In this document: positions 1-5,988 of the stretch, piece by piece | Position numbering within the stretch: the first letter of the stretch is position 1 | Layout of the letters: every line of letters starts with the position of its first letter | Source: Myxococcales bacterium | GTDB lineage: Bacteria; Myxococcota_A; Polyangia; Nannocystales; Nannocystaceae | DNA: 8,270 nt | Direction of reading: 5' to 3' | NCBI GenBank assembly: GCA_020431135.1 | Contig: JAGQIT010000650.1 | Span: 1 to 8,270, forward strand | Translations under genes and position numbers: made by a program | The notes under the pieces: model-generated | Told to the model about the DNA's origin: nothing | What the model saw: only the letters and a program-made list of their open reading frames with translations | Databases searched by the model: none

Positions 1-306
1 CGCCTCCCCTCGCGCGCGCCGTAGGTCCCGCGGCTCCCGCGTTCTCGCGCCCGCGGGGTCGCGGGGCGCAGAAAACATGTCCAAAGAGACACCATCGAGA
101 TCCCGACCGTCGCGCCGAGCGCTGAGCAGACGGTCCGGGCGCTCGGTCGCCCGGCGCGTCGCCACCGGCCCGCCGACACGCATCGGTCGCCTTCAATCCG
201 CGCGAGCGAGTCGCGACCGTACGACCGCGCCGCGCCACGCCTCCGCGGCTCCCCTCGCGCGCCCGCGGCCTTGCCGAGTCGACCGCGATGTGGCATCCGT
301 GCGCCG
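1..306. other. non-coding GC-rich stretch upstream of the esterase
   Basis: No convincing gene is visible here. An open frame from the ATG at 77 reads into the esterase gene in another frame, and its product is almost entirely Arg/Ser/Pro/Ala, as expected of a random GC-rich frame. Bases 1-70 are extremely GC-rich and can fold (GCGCCC at 47-52 against GGGCGC at 64-69), but no T-tract follows. The only AT-richer patch is 71-87, which carries a short motif repeated near 7282 (listed separately). No clear promoter for the esterase was recognised. Confidence 0.5.
74..86 (+). repeat. copy A of a 13-base motif, AACATGTCCAAAG
   Basis: This AT-rich 13-mer lies in very GC-rich surroundings. It recurs at 7282-7294 with one difference (AACATGTCTAAAG). 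The copy at 7282 forms the right arm of a 22-bp palindrome; copy A has only the ACATGT core and a loose TGTC-N6-GACA symmetry (78-81 with 88-91). The function is unknown. A protein-binding half-site or a dispersed intergenic motif is possible, and so is chance. Confidence 0.35.
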
Positions 307-1005
307 ATGCGCGAGCACCTCCCTGCGATCGAGATCGACCCCACCTCGGGCCCGGCGACGGCCGCCGTGATCTGGCTCCACGGCCTCGGCGCGGACGGCC
401 ACGACTTCGCCCCGGTCGTCCCCCTCCTCGACCTCCCCCACGTCCGCTTCGTCTTCCCGCACGCGCCGCGGATCCCCGTGACGATCAACAACGGCTGGGT
501 GATGCGCGCCTGGTACGACATCCGCAGCCTCGACCGCCGCCCCGACCGCGAGGACCCGACGCAGATCCGGGCCTCCGCGGAGAAGATCGCCGCGCTCCTC
601 GACCGCGAGATCGAGCGCGGGATCCCGAGCGCCCGGATCGTCCTCGCCGGCTTCTCGCAGGGCGGCGCCATGACCCTGTACGCCGGCCTGCGCCACCCCT
701 CGCAGCTCGCCGGGCTCCTCGCGCTCAGCGCCTACATGCTCCTCCCCGAGGCCCTCGCCGCAGAGGTCGCGCCGGCGAACGCCGCGACGCCGATCTGCGC
801 CGCGCACGGCAAGTTCGACGACATCGTCCCGCTCTACGCCGGCCGCGCGGCCCTCGATCAGATCGCGGCGGTCGATCGCCAGCGCGATCCGAGCGGCGCC
901 CGCGAGATGCGCTGGCACGAGTATCCGATCGGCCACGAGGTCTCGCCCCCCGAGCTGGCGATGGTCGCGGAGTGGCTCCGGGACCGGCTGCCGCCCACGG
1001 CATAG
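307..1005 (+). CDS. alpha/beta-hydrolase, phospholipase/carboxylesterase (acyl-protein thioesterase-like) family
   Basis: A 232-residue cytoplasmic serine hydrolase of the carboxylesterase/phospholipase type (Abhydrolase_2 family), expected to cleave short or medium acyl esters or thioesters. Visible motifs in order: oxyanion-hole LHGLGADG (24-31), family-typical PHAPRIPVTINNGW (51-64), nucleophile elbow GFSQGG with Ser117, acid Asp171 in HGKFDDIVP, and His210 in GHEV. The catalytic triad is complete and the length matches the family, about 220-230 residues. No signal peptide is visible. The ATG at 307 is chosen because homology-like sequence starts directly after it; the TTG at 271 would add 12 residues of no recognisable character. 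Nearly every codon ends in G or C, so this is a native-looking gene. An AGGAGG overlaps the stop region (1004-1009), but no start codon follows at a suitable distance. The lipoprotein gene begins 52 bases downstream and is functionally unrelated. The exact substrate is not predictable. Confidence 0.93.
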   Translation: MREHLPAIEIDPTSGPATAAVIWLHGLGADGHDFAPVVPLLDLPHVRFVFPHAPRIPVTINNGWVMRAWYDIRSLDRRPDREDPTQIRASAEKIAALLDREIERGIPSARIVLAGFSQGGAMTLYAGLRHPSQLAGLLALSAYMLLPEALAAEVAPANAATPICAAHGKFDDIVPLYAGRAALDQIAAVDRQRDPSGAREMRWHEYPIGHEVSPPELAMVAEWLRDRLPPTA

Positions 1006-1057
1006 GAGGCACTGTACCGGTCCCGCGCGCCGGTCCGCGTCACGTACCATCCCCGCG

Positions 1058-2266
1058 ATGTCCCCCCTCCGCCTCCTCCTCGGCATCGCCCTCCTCCTCG
1101 CGCTCGGACCCGCCTGCACCGGCGACGGCGGTGCGACCGCGGCCGAGACCTCCGCGACAGAGACCTCCGCGACAGAGACCTCCTCCACGACCATCGTCTC
1201 CACCGCGACCAGCGACACCACAACCGGCGACTCCACAACAACCGGCGACTCCACCACCACCACCGGCGACACCGACACCACGACCCCCACCGCCGAGACC
1301 ACCGACACAAGCGGCGACACCAACACCACGGGCGACACCGGCACGACCGGCGACACCGACGGCCTCTGCCTCGACCGCGGCGACCTCGGCCCCCTCGACT
1401 ACACCGTCGTCGACCAGCCGATCAGCGAGTTCTTCGGCGCCAGCGACTTCGCCGCGATCCTCAGCGCCGAAGACGACTACGCCGCCTACTTCGACGGCCC
1501 GCCCCCCGCCGATCTGGCGAGCGAGTGGTTGGTCCTCGCGCAGCCGGGACGGACGACGATCGGCACCCGTCACAGCCTCGTCGGCGTCGACATCGACGGC
1601 GCCTGCAGCCTCGCGGTGACCTACGCGACCGCGACGCTGGGCGACAGCTGCGAGACCTTCACGACCTACACCCGCCCCGCGCCTCTCCTCGCGCGCACGC
1701 CGATCGGCTTCGATCCGCCGACCGAGCCGGCGCTCCTCAAGGCGCCCGGTCAGCCCTTCGACTGCGGACGCCAGGGCGTCGGCGAGTTCGAGCCGTGCAC
1801 CGAAGACACCTGGTGCGCCCCCGGGCTCCTCTGCGCCGGGATCACCCGCGCGAGCCCCGGCATGTGCATGGACGCGGCGCTCCGCGGCGTCTTCGACAGC
1901 CTCGACCTCGACCTCGAGTTCACGAAGGGGCAGCCCCTCATGACGACGATCGAGGCCGCGGGCCTCGCCACCGTCGACATGGACGTCATCATCAACGTCG
2001 TCGTCGACCACCCCGATCCCAGCGCGCTGACGATCACCTTGACCAACCCCTCGGCGAACGAGGTGATGGTCTGGGACCAGGAGCCCGACCCCTTCGACGC
2101 GATCTGGTACCCCGAGCCCGGGACCCTGAGGCTGTCACGCGTGCCGGTCGGGTTCTCTGGGGACGAGTCCGTCAACGGGACCTGGATCCTGACGATCACG
2201 AGCACCAGCGACGCGCCCGGGAGCCTCGTCAGCTGGCAGCTCGAGATCATGAGCCGCTACGACTAG
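1058..2266 (+). CDS. secreted lipoprotein with Thr-rich linker, Cys-rich segment and C-terminal P-domain
   Basis: A 402-residue predicted lipoprotein. Residues 1-19 form a signal peptide (Arg5, then a Leu/Ala core) ending in a lipobox-like LGPAC with Cys20 as the lipidation site. Residues 21-103 are a low-complexity Thr/Asp/Gly/Ser linker. Residues 105-230 form a globular domain with four Cys-flanked strands; its WLVLAQPGRTTIGTRHSL stretch recalls PrcB-C-like domains, but this is only a tentative resemblance. Residues 235-270 hold five Cys (236, 247, 253, 259, 270) in a CAPGLLC-type pattern seen in many myxobacterial surface proteins (Dickkopf-N-like). Residues 285-400 match a P/Homo-B domain: VVVDHPDPSALTITLTNP, FSGDESVNGTWILTI, then SWQLEI. 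P-domains usually accompany secreted peptidases, but no catalytic domain is present here. Likely located in the outer envelope, with a binding or structural role. The ATG at 1058 is the only start that leaves a signal peptide; no Shine-Dalgarno is evident. The gene is probably transcribed alone or with the esterase. Confidence 0.85.
   Translation: MSPLRLLLGIALLLALGPACTGDGGATAAETSATETSATETSSTTIVSTATSDTTTGDSTTTGDSTTTTGDTDTTTPTAETTDTSGDTNTTGDTGTTGDTDGLCLDRGDLGPLDYTVVDQPISEFFGASDFAAILSAEDDYAAYFDGPPPADLASEWLVLAQPGRTTIGTRHSLVGVDIDGACSLAVTYATATLGDSCETFTTYTRPAPLLARTPIGFDPPTEPALLKAPGQPFDCGRQGVGEFEPCTEDTWCAPGLLCAGITRASPGMCMDAALRGVFDSLDLDLEFTKGQPLMTTIEAAGLATVDMDVIINVVVDHPDPSALTITLTNPSANEVMVWDQEPDPFDAIWYPEPGTLRLSRVPVGFSGDESVNGTWILTITSTSDAPGSLVSWQLEIMSRYD
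1145..1183 (+). repeat. 15-bp tandem repeat (2.6 copies) inside the lipoprotein linker
   Basis: The unit GAGACCTCCGCGACA occurs at 1145-1159 and again at 1160-1174, followed by nine bases of a third copy. It encodes the peptide ETSAT. Downstream (about 1223-1360) the linker continues as degenerate ACCGGCGAC-type units encoding TTGD/TGDT. The exact 15-bp identity indicates recent slippage or unequal exchange, so linker length probably varies between strains. Confidence 0.8.
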
Positions 2267-2479
2267 GAGCTGCGCTGCCGCGGCGACAGCGAGCGTTCGG
2301 GAGCAGCGGCGCCCGCTTGTAGGCGCGCGGGGCTCAGCCTCCGACAGCGCGCCCCGCCGCGGTCAGCCCCCGCGAGCGCGCGCAGGCGAGCGCTCACCGG
2401 CGCCCGGCTTGCGTCGAGGAGACCCCTGCGCCGATGATGGAGTTCGGTCGTCCTCCGCCGGGCAGATCGCCGACGTCGC
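2267..2479. other. intergenic gap with a GC-rich hairpin
   Basis: This 213-base gap separates the lipoprotein and the next gene, both on the + strand. GCGGGGC (2327-2333) pairs perfectly with GCCCCGC (2351-2357) around a 17-base loop. No T-tract follows, so a role as terminator is only possible. No coding sequence, Shine-Dalgarno or clear promoter was recognised. Confidence 0.3.
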
Positions 2480-3157
2480 ATGCCGAGCAAGCCGCCGAGC
2501 CCCAAGTCCTTCACCAGCATCGTCGACGGGCCGACCCTGACGATGCCGACCCTGAACCCCCTCACCCTCAACCACGACGTCGAGGTCGATCGCCAGGCGG
2601 CGGCGGAGATCGGGCAGATCCTCTCCGAGCTCGAGGCCCGCGGGGTCTCGCGCGCGACGCCCACCGAGTTCCGCGACGAGGAGCGCCGCGAGATCCGGCG
2701 CCAGCTCGCGGACCTCCTCAACCTCGACGTCAAGCAGATCCCAGCGCAGCGCCCGACGGCGCGGATCAACTACCCGGGCGACGCCATCTGGATCAGCCTC
2801 GACAGCTTCGGCGGCGAGGTCTGGTCGGGCAGCGAGGGCCTCTACGTCCACCGCGCGCTGCGCAGCGCCGCCTCCTTCACGCTCCTGCGCCGCGCCGGCT
2901 CGTCCGTCGGCTTCGCCTGCGAGGGCGGCCCCGGCACCTACCTCTTCGCCGCCCGCGTCGAGACCCGCCAGCGGACGATCCGCACCTACGCGATCGAGAA
3001 CACCGACCACCGCGGCGCCCAGGATCTCCAGGTCGCCGGCGACAAGGTCCTCATGCTCGTCGACTTCCCCAAGGGCGGCCGCGTCGGCGTGCTCTTCTCG
3101 TGCGGCGGCCAGCACCCGGTGAAGGTCTTCGGCGTCGAGGTCTACCGCGTCCGCTAG
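2480..3157 (+). CDS. hypothetical protein, helical N-part and beta-rich C-domain
   Basis: I do not recognise this 225-residue protein. Residues 1-35 are Pro/Thr-rich and probably disordered, with no signal peptide or membrane segment. Residues 36-85 are strongly charged and predicted helical (VDRQAAAEIGQILSELEAR, then EERREIRRQLADLLNL). Residues 95-225 look like a compact beta-rich domain with alternating hydrophobic strands (AIWISLDSF, SFTLLRRAG, YLFAARVET, KVLMLVDFP, RVGVLFSCGG, KVFGVEVYRV) and only two Cys (147, 208). The real coding status is supported by G/C-ending codons throughout and a product that is neither Arg-rich nor repetitive. The ATG at 2480 is used; Met22 (base 2543) is an alternative that would remove the disordered head. 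No Shine-Dalgarno is seen at either start. It is probably cytoplasmic, and no functional link with its neighbours is visible. Confidence 0.75.
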   Translation: MPSKPPSPKSFTSIVDGPTLTMPTLNPLTLNHDVEVDRQAAAEIGQILSELEARGVSRATPTEFRDEERREIRRQLADLLNLDVKQIPAQRPTARINYPGDAIWISLDSFGGEVWSGSEGLYVHRALRSAASFTLLRRAGSSVGFACEGGPGTYLFAARVETRQRTIRTYAIENTDHRGAQDLQVAGDKVLMLVDFPKGGRVGVLFSCGGQHPVKVFGVEVYRVR

Positions 3158-3219
3158 CGGCCCTCGGCCAATGTCCCGCGCGGGCTCGCGCCGCAGTCGT
3201 CGGCCCAAATCGCCGTCTG

Positions 3220-3229
3220 AATGTACATT
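3220..3229. promoter_or_regulatory. 10-bp perfect palindrome AATGTACATT
   Basis: This AT-rich perfect palindrome is in the gap between two converging genes. Its centre is exactly 42 bases (about four helical turns) from the centre of a second palindrome at 3257-3276, and both share the GAATGTAC half when read on opposite strands. That pattern fits paired binding sites for a dimeric DNA-binding protein, but no adjacent promoter is apparent, so this is speculative. Confidence 0.35.
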
Positions 3230-3256
3230 GACTTGAGCGCATCGCCCGGCACAGCA

Positions 3257-3276
3257 GCGATTGTACGTACATTCGC
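3257..3276. promoter_or_regulatory. 20-bp palindrome around TGTACGTACA, one mismatched pair
   Basis: The core TGTACGTACA (3262-3271) is perfectly symmetric, and the symmetry continues outward through GCGA/TCGC with a single mismatched pair (3261 with 3272). It is the partner of the palindrome at 3220-3229. Possible operator; as RNA it could also form a stem, but no T-tract is present for a terminator. Confidence 0.4.
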
Positions 3277-3318
3277 GGCCGACGATTGGCGGCCCGACGA
3301 CAACTTCGCCGCAGCCTG

Positions 3319-4101
3319 TCAGCGCAGCGCGGCGATGACGACGCTGAATGCGTCCCGCGCCAGGATGTCAACCTCCCGGAACCCGGCCTCGCGGAGCAAG
3401 TCGACGAATTTCGTCACATGGAGGCCATCTTCGGCGCCAAACTCCTCCCCCGGCGGCAAACCTGCCACTACGTTCTCGTAATATTCATACCCCATCGCCT
3501 CGTCGAGTCTCTGCCAGAAGTCGGCCCAGTCACGGTTGAACTGATCACTCGCGCCAGGAAGCTCGGCTGCGAGCCAGGCCGCGTGTGGTGCCGCGAGATC
3601 TGCGATCGGCGAGGCCGGCTCGAGAAACGCGAACATCCCGCCCGGAGCGAGCGACTCTCGCACCTCGCCGAGGATCTCGAGGAGCCGTCGGTCGTTGAAC
3701 CAGTGGAGCGCGTTGGCGAGGAGCGCCGCATCGTACGGCCCCGGGCACTCCGCACGCCAGGCGGAGGTCCACAGGTCGCCGCGAACGACCCTGTGTGTCA
3801 GACCTTCCCGCTGGTTCACCGCCCGGCAGAGCGCGAGGAAGAACTCATCACGGTCCACGTGGTCGACCTGCGCCTCGGGGAAGCGCGCCCGCACAGCGCG
3901 GCCGACGTCCCCCGGTCCGCAACAGAGATCGAGCACCCTCGGAGACCGCTCGTTCGGGAGAATGGCGACGAGTTGGCGTATGAGACGCTCGCGGTCGGTG
4001 CCGCCCTGCATGTGACGCCATCGCCCCATCCACTCGGCGATATCGAGTCCAGCGACAACCTCTTCGACACGTTCGCGAAGTGACTGCAAGTCTGATAGCA
4101 C
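3319..4101 (-). CDS. class I SAM-dependent methyltransferase
   Basis: A 260-residue (from the chosen start) methyltransferase with the Rossmann-like fold. Motif I is VLDLCCGPGD (residues 56-65). The acidic residue after strand 2 is Asp83 (HVDRD), followed by RGDLW (107-111). Motif IV region is ALLANALHWFND (126-137), and post-motif SLAPGGMFAFLEP is at 150-162. The HWF signature and order match the Methyltransf_11/25 type, which act on small molecules or sometimes peptides; the acceptor is unknown. No signal peptide or membrane segment. The start is uncertain: the frame stays open to an ATG at 4197 and a GTG at 4209, but the added 32-36 residues are basic and unlike the family. The GTG at 4101 is preferred because the family-like sequence starts there and a TATAAG lies at -12 to -7 relative to it. 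It is transcribed divergently from the ATP-grasp-SET gene. A/T-ending codons are clearly commoner than in the esterase (about one in five in a sampled stretch, more near the N-terminus), suggesting transfer. Confidence 0.88.
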   Translation of the reverse strand: MLSDLQSLRERVEEVVAGLDIAEWMGRWRHMQGGTDRERLIRQLVAILPNERSPRVLDLCCGPGDVGRAVRARFPEAQVDHVDRDEFFLALCRAVNQREGLTHRVVRGDLWTSAWRAECPGPYDAALLANALHWFNDRRLLEILGEVRESLAPGGMFAFLEPASPIADLAAPHAAWLAAELPGASDQFNRDWADFWQRLDEAMGYEYYENVVAGLPPGEEFGAEDGLHVTKFVDLLREAGFREVDILARDAFSVVIAALR

Positions 4102-4136
4102 AATCGACTTATACCGCCTCGCTCGCGAATAACCAC
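4101..4136 (-). promoter_or_regulatory. candidate promoter of the methyltransferase (leaderless)
   Basis: On the minus strand, TATAAG (4113 to 4108) matches the sigma-70 -10 consensus at five of six positions, in an otherwise GC-rich region. Seven bases on from its last base is the G of the GTG codon at 4101, so the transcript would start at the start codon. The -35 region at normal spacing (GTGGTT, 4136 to 4131) is poor. Confidence 0.35.
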
Positions 4137-4277
4137 GTGAAAGAACGAGCCGCACAGCCGGACGCTCCGCGCGGCGGCGCGTCACACTACCGATCATCTG
4201 GGGGGACACGATCCGTAGCGCGCCCGCGACCCGCCCGAGGCCCCGCGCTCCGCAGTGGCCAATGAGCGCTCACCAGG

Positions 4278-4307
4278 TTGACGGTGCCCCCACCACAAAG
4301 ATAGATT
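4278..4307 (+). promoter_or_regulatory. candidate sigma-70 promoter of the ATP-grasp-SET gene (leaderless)
   Basis: TTGACG (4278-4283) matches five of six positions of the -35 consensus. After an 18-base spacer comes TAGATT (4302-4307), four of six for the -10. The expected transcription start falls at about 4314, one base before the ATG at 4315. No Shine-Dalgarno precedes that ATG, which fits a leaderless mRNA. Confidence 0.45.
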
Positions 4308-4314
4308 GAACAGT

Positions 4315-5790
4315 ATGAGACTCTGTGTGCTCCAGTGCGCGCATACATCCCCGGTCGACAATTACTACCGCGACCCCTCGCCCTGGCTGCCTGAGCACAC
4401 GTGGGAGCACCACTTTGTCGACAAGGCGAGCGCCGGATCGACGGTCGTCGAGTTGGTGCGCAGCGGCCGCTTCGACGCGTTCGTCAACCTGTGTGACGGC
4501 GCGCATGGCAGCGTCGACGCGGGGATCGAAGTCGTACAGACGCTGGAGCGCCTAGGGGTCGCCTTCACCGGGGCCGACAGCGGGTTCTTCGAGCCCACGC
4601 GGGAGGAGATGAAGCTCGCAGCGCACGCGTACGGGCTCGCGACGCCGCACTACGCGTTCGCGGACAGCCCGTCCGCCGTCGAACTGGCCGGCAGGCTGCG
4701 CTTCCCGCTTCTCGTCAAGCACCCCAACGGCTACAGCAGCCTCGGCATGACGCGGGCATCACGGGTGACCACCCGCGCACAGCTCCGTGTCGAGGCAGAG
4801 CGGATCATTGACACCTACGGCGCAGCGCTGATCGAGGAGTTCATCGAGGGGCGTGAGTTCACTGTGCTTGTCGTCGAAGACCCGGAGGCCCCGGATGCGC
4901 CGATCGCCTTGACCCCCGTCGAGCTCCGCTTCCCCCCCGGCGAGACCTTCATGCACTTCGACCTCAAGTGGGTCGACTACGAGGATCTCGGGTGGCGGCC
5001 GGTCGACGATCCAGAGCTCGCCAGTCGGCTGCGCGCCGTGTCTCGGTCCTTCTTCCTCGCGCTCACGGGCAGCGGCTACGGCCGCTGTGATATTCGGATG
5101 GATGCCGACGGGGGGCTCCATCTCCTCGAGATCAACCCCAATTGCGGGATCTTCTACCCGCCCGAGGATCCGGGTAGCGCCGACGTCATCCTCCGTAACG
5201 ACCCCCTCGGATACCGCGGCTTCCTCGAGAAGATCCTCGCATCGGCGCGCCGTCGCCGACGCCAGCGAGTCCAGCGCTGGGCTGTCGCCTCGAGCGCGGA
5301 TACGGGTCACAGGATCTTCGCAACAGAGGCGCTCGCGGCCGGCGAGGTCGTCGTGCGGGGCGAGGCGCGCCCGTACCACCTCGCCACTCGCAGATACATC
5401 GCGCGGCGGTTTGATACCGACAGGCAGCGTCGCATTGAGCACCACGGCGTCCCGCTCTCGGACGATCTCGTGGCACTGTGGGGAGAGCGGCCGGGGCAGT
5501 GGCTGCCAATTCAACACTCTTGCGATCCGAATGCATGGTATGAGGGCCTCGATCTCGTCGCCCGGCGGTCAATCGCCGCAGGCGAGACGATCACCGTCGA
5601 CCACGCAACGCGCCTCCCAGGCGGCTTCGAGCCCTTTGCCTGCAGCTGCGGCGCCGCGGCGTGTCGTGGTGAGGTGCGCCCGGATGACTGGCTCTTGCCG
5701 GTGCTACGCGAGCGCTACGGGGGCCATGTGTCGCTGGCGGTCCGTCACCGGCACTCCGAATGGGACGCGTCTAGAGCGACGACTCACTAG
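4315..5790 (+). CDS. fusion protein: D-Ala-D-Ala-ligase-like ATP-grasp ligase + SET/post-SET methyltransferase domain
   Basis: A 491-residue two-domain protein. Residues 1-95 form the Ddl-type pre-ATP-grasp fold (FDAFVNLCDGAHGSVDAG, then LERLGVAFTGADS). Residues 96-310 form the ATP-grasp domain: Lys100, Lys135 in LLVKHPNG with the glycine-containing loop (138-144), LIEEFIEGREFTV (172-184), Arg257/Asp259 in GRCDIRMD, and the metal-binding Glu272, Asn274 in LLEINPNCG. All key residues are present, so ATP-dependent amide-bond formation to an amino or carboxyl substrate is expected. An Arg-rich linker (309-321) leads to a SET domain (322-432): GHRIFATEALAAGEVV, LPIQHSCDPNAW (397-408) and IAAGETITVDH (420-430). 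A post-SET zinc motif CSCGAAAC follows (Cys443, 445, 450, plus Cys403). Gln400 replaces the usual Asn and His430 the usual Tyr. The ATG at 4315 is chosen over the TTG at 4306 because the Ddl-like strand begins at once. It is soluble, divergent from a second methyltransferase, and richer in A/T-ending codons than the outer genes. The substrate is unknown. Confidence 0.9.
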   Translation: MRLCVLQCAHTSPVDNYYRDPSPWLPEHTWEHHFVDKASAGSTVVELVRSGRFDAFVNLCDGAHGSVDAGIEVVQTLERLGVAFTGADSGFFEPTREEMKLAAHAYGLATPHYAFADSPSAVELAGRLRFPLLVKHPNGYSSLGMTRASRVTTRAQLRVEAERIIDTYGAALIEEFIEGREFTVLVVEDPEAPDAPIALTPVELRFPPGETFMHFDLKWVDYEDLGWRPVDDPELASRLRAVSRSFFLALTGSGYGRCDIRMDADGGLHLLEINPNCGIFYPPEDPGSADVILRNDPLGYRGFLEKILASARRRRRQRVQRWAVASSADTGHRIFATEALAAGEVVVRGEARPYHLATRRYIARRFDTDRQRRIEHHGVPLSDDLVALWGERPGQWLPIQHSCDPNAWYEGLDLVARRSIAAGETITVDHATRLPGGFEPFACSCGAAACRGEVRPDDWLLPVLRERYGGHVSLAVRHRHSEWDASRATTH

Positions 5791-5793
5791 AGG

Positions 5794-5988
5794 ATGACGA
5801 TGATGATCACGGTGAACCCGTCGACATATTCGTCGCCCCGCGCGCTCGCGCCGAGGGAGCGGCGCCAACCCGGTCTGCGCGACGCTCAGTGCCGAGCGCG
5901 CGCGCGCTCCGCTCTGCGGGCCGCGAAGCCCAGTCGCCGCGATCACGCGCGGCGCCGAGGTGTTCTGGCGCGACCATCGACCAGCTAG
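5794..5988 (+). CDS. possible small ORF directly after the fusion gene
   Basis: A 64-codon frame starts four bases after the stop of the fusion gene (ATG at 5794, with in-frame ATGs at 5800 and 5803). An AGAGG at 5789-5793 is well spaced for the ATG at 5800, implying translational coupling. The product starts MTMMITVNPSTYSS and then becomes Arg/Ala-rich, with no domain. It could be a small coupled protein or a substrate peptide of the ligase. It could equally be chance, since the C-terminal two thirds have the character of random GC-rich sequence. Confidence 0.2.
   Translation: MTMMITVNPSTYSSPRALAPRERRQPGLRDAQCRARARSALRAAKPSRRDHARRRGVLARPSTS
5894..5909. repeat. 16-bp perfect palindrome of alternating G/C
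   Basis: A perfect inverted repeat, GAG followed by alternating CG and then CTC, in the gap between the fusion gene and the phosphoesterase. Alternating purine-pyrimidine runs can adopt Z-DNA, and the sequence could fold into a short RNA stem. No T-tract follows. In a genome this GC-rich such runs can arise by chance. Confidence 0.3.

Noticed and set aside
77..370. 97-codon frame starting in the AACATGTCC motif
   Set aside because: Arg/Ser-rich random composition, no ribosome binding site, runs into the esterase in another frame.
1004..1009. Perfect AGGAGG after the esterase stop
   Set aside because: No ATG, GTG or TTG follows within usable spacing; the lipoprotein start is about 50 bases away.
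193..1356. 387-codon open frame on the minus strand over the esterase and lipoprotein linker
   Set aside because: Its product is Val/Ser repeats (the antisense of the Thr-rich linker) and Arg-rich sequence; the + strand genes have full motif support.
288..1619. 443-codon + frame overlapping the esterase
   Set aside because: Arg/Pro-rich translation of a shifted GC-rich frame, with no domain; it overlaps two well-supported genes.
3221..3481. 86-codon + frame starting in the first palindrome
   Set aside because: Mostly antisense to the methyltransferase, no family resemblance, no ribosome binding site.
4102..4209. N-terminal extension of the methyltransferase to ATG 4197 or GTG 4209
   Set aside because: The added residues are basic and unlike the family, and the TATAAG promoter-like element would lie inside the gene; kept only as an alternative start.
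4306..4314. TTG 4306 as start of the fusion gene
   Set aside because: Adds only three residues before a typical Ddl-like first strand, overlaps the -10-like element and has no Shine-Dalgarno.
5894..5909. CG-alternating palindrome as a terminator of the fusion gene
   Set aside because: No T-tract and its composition is close to background; listed only as a repeat.
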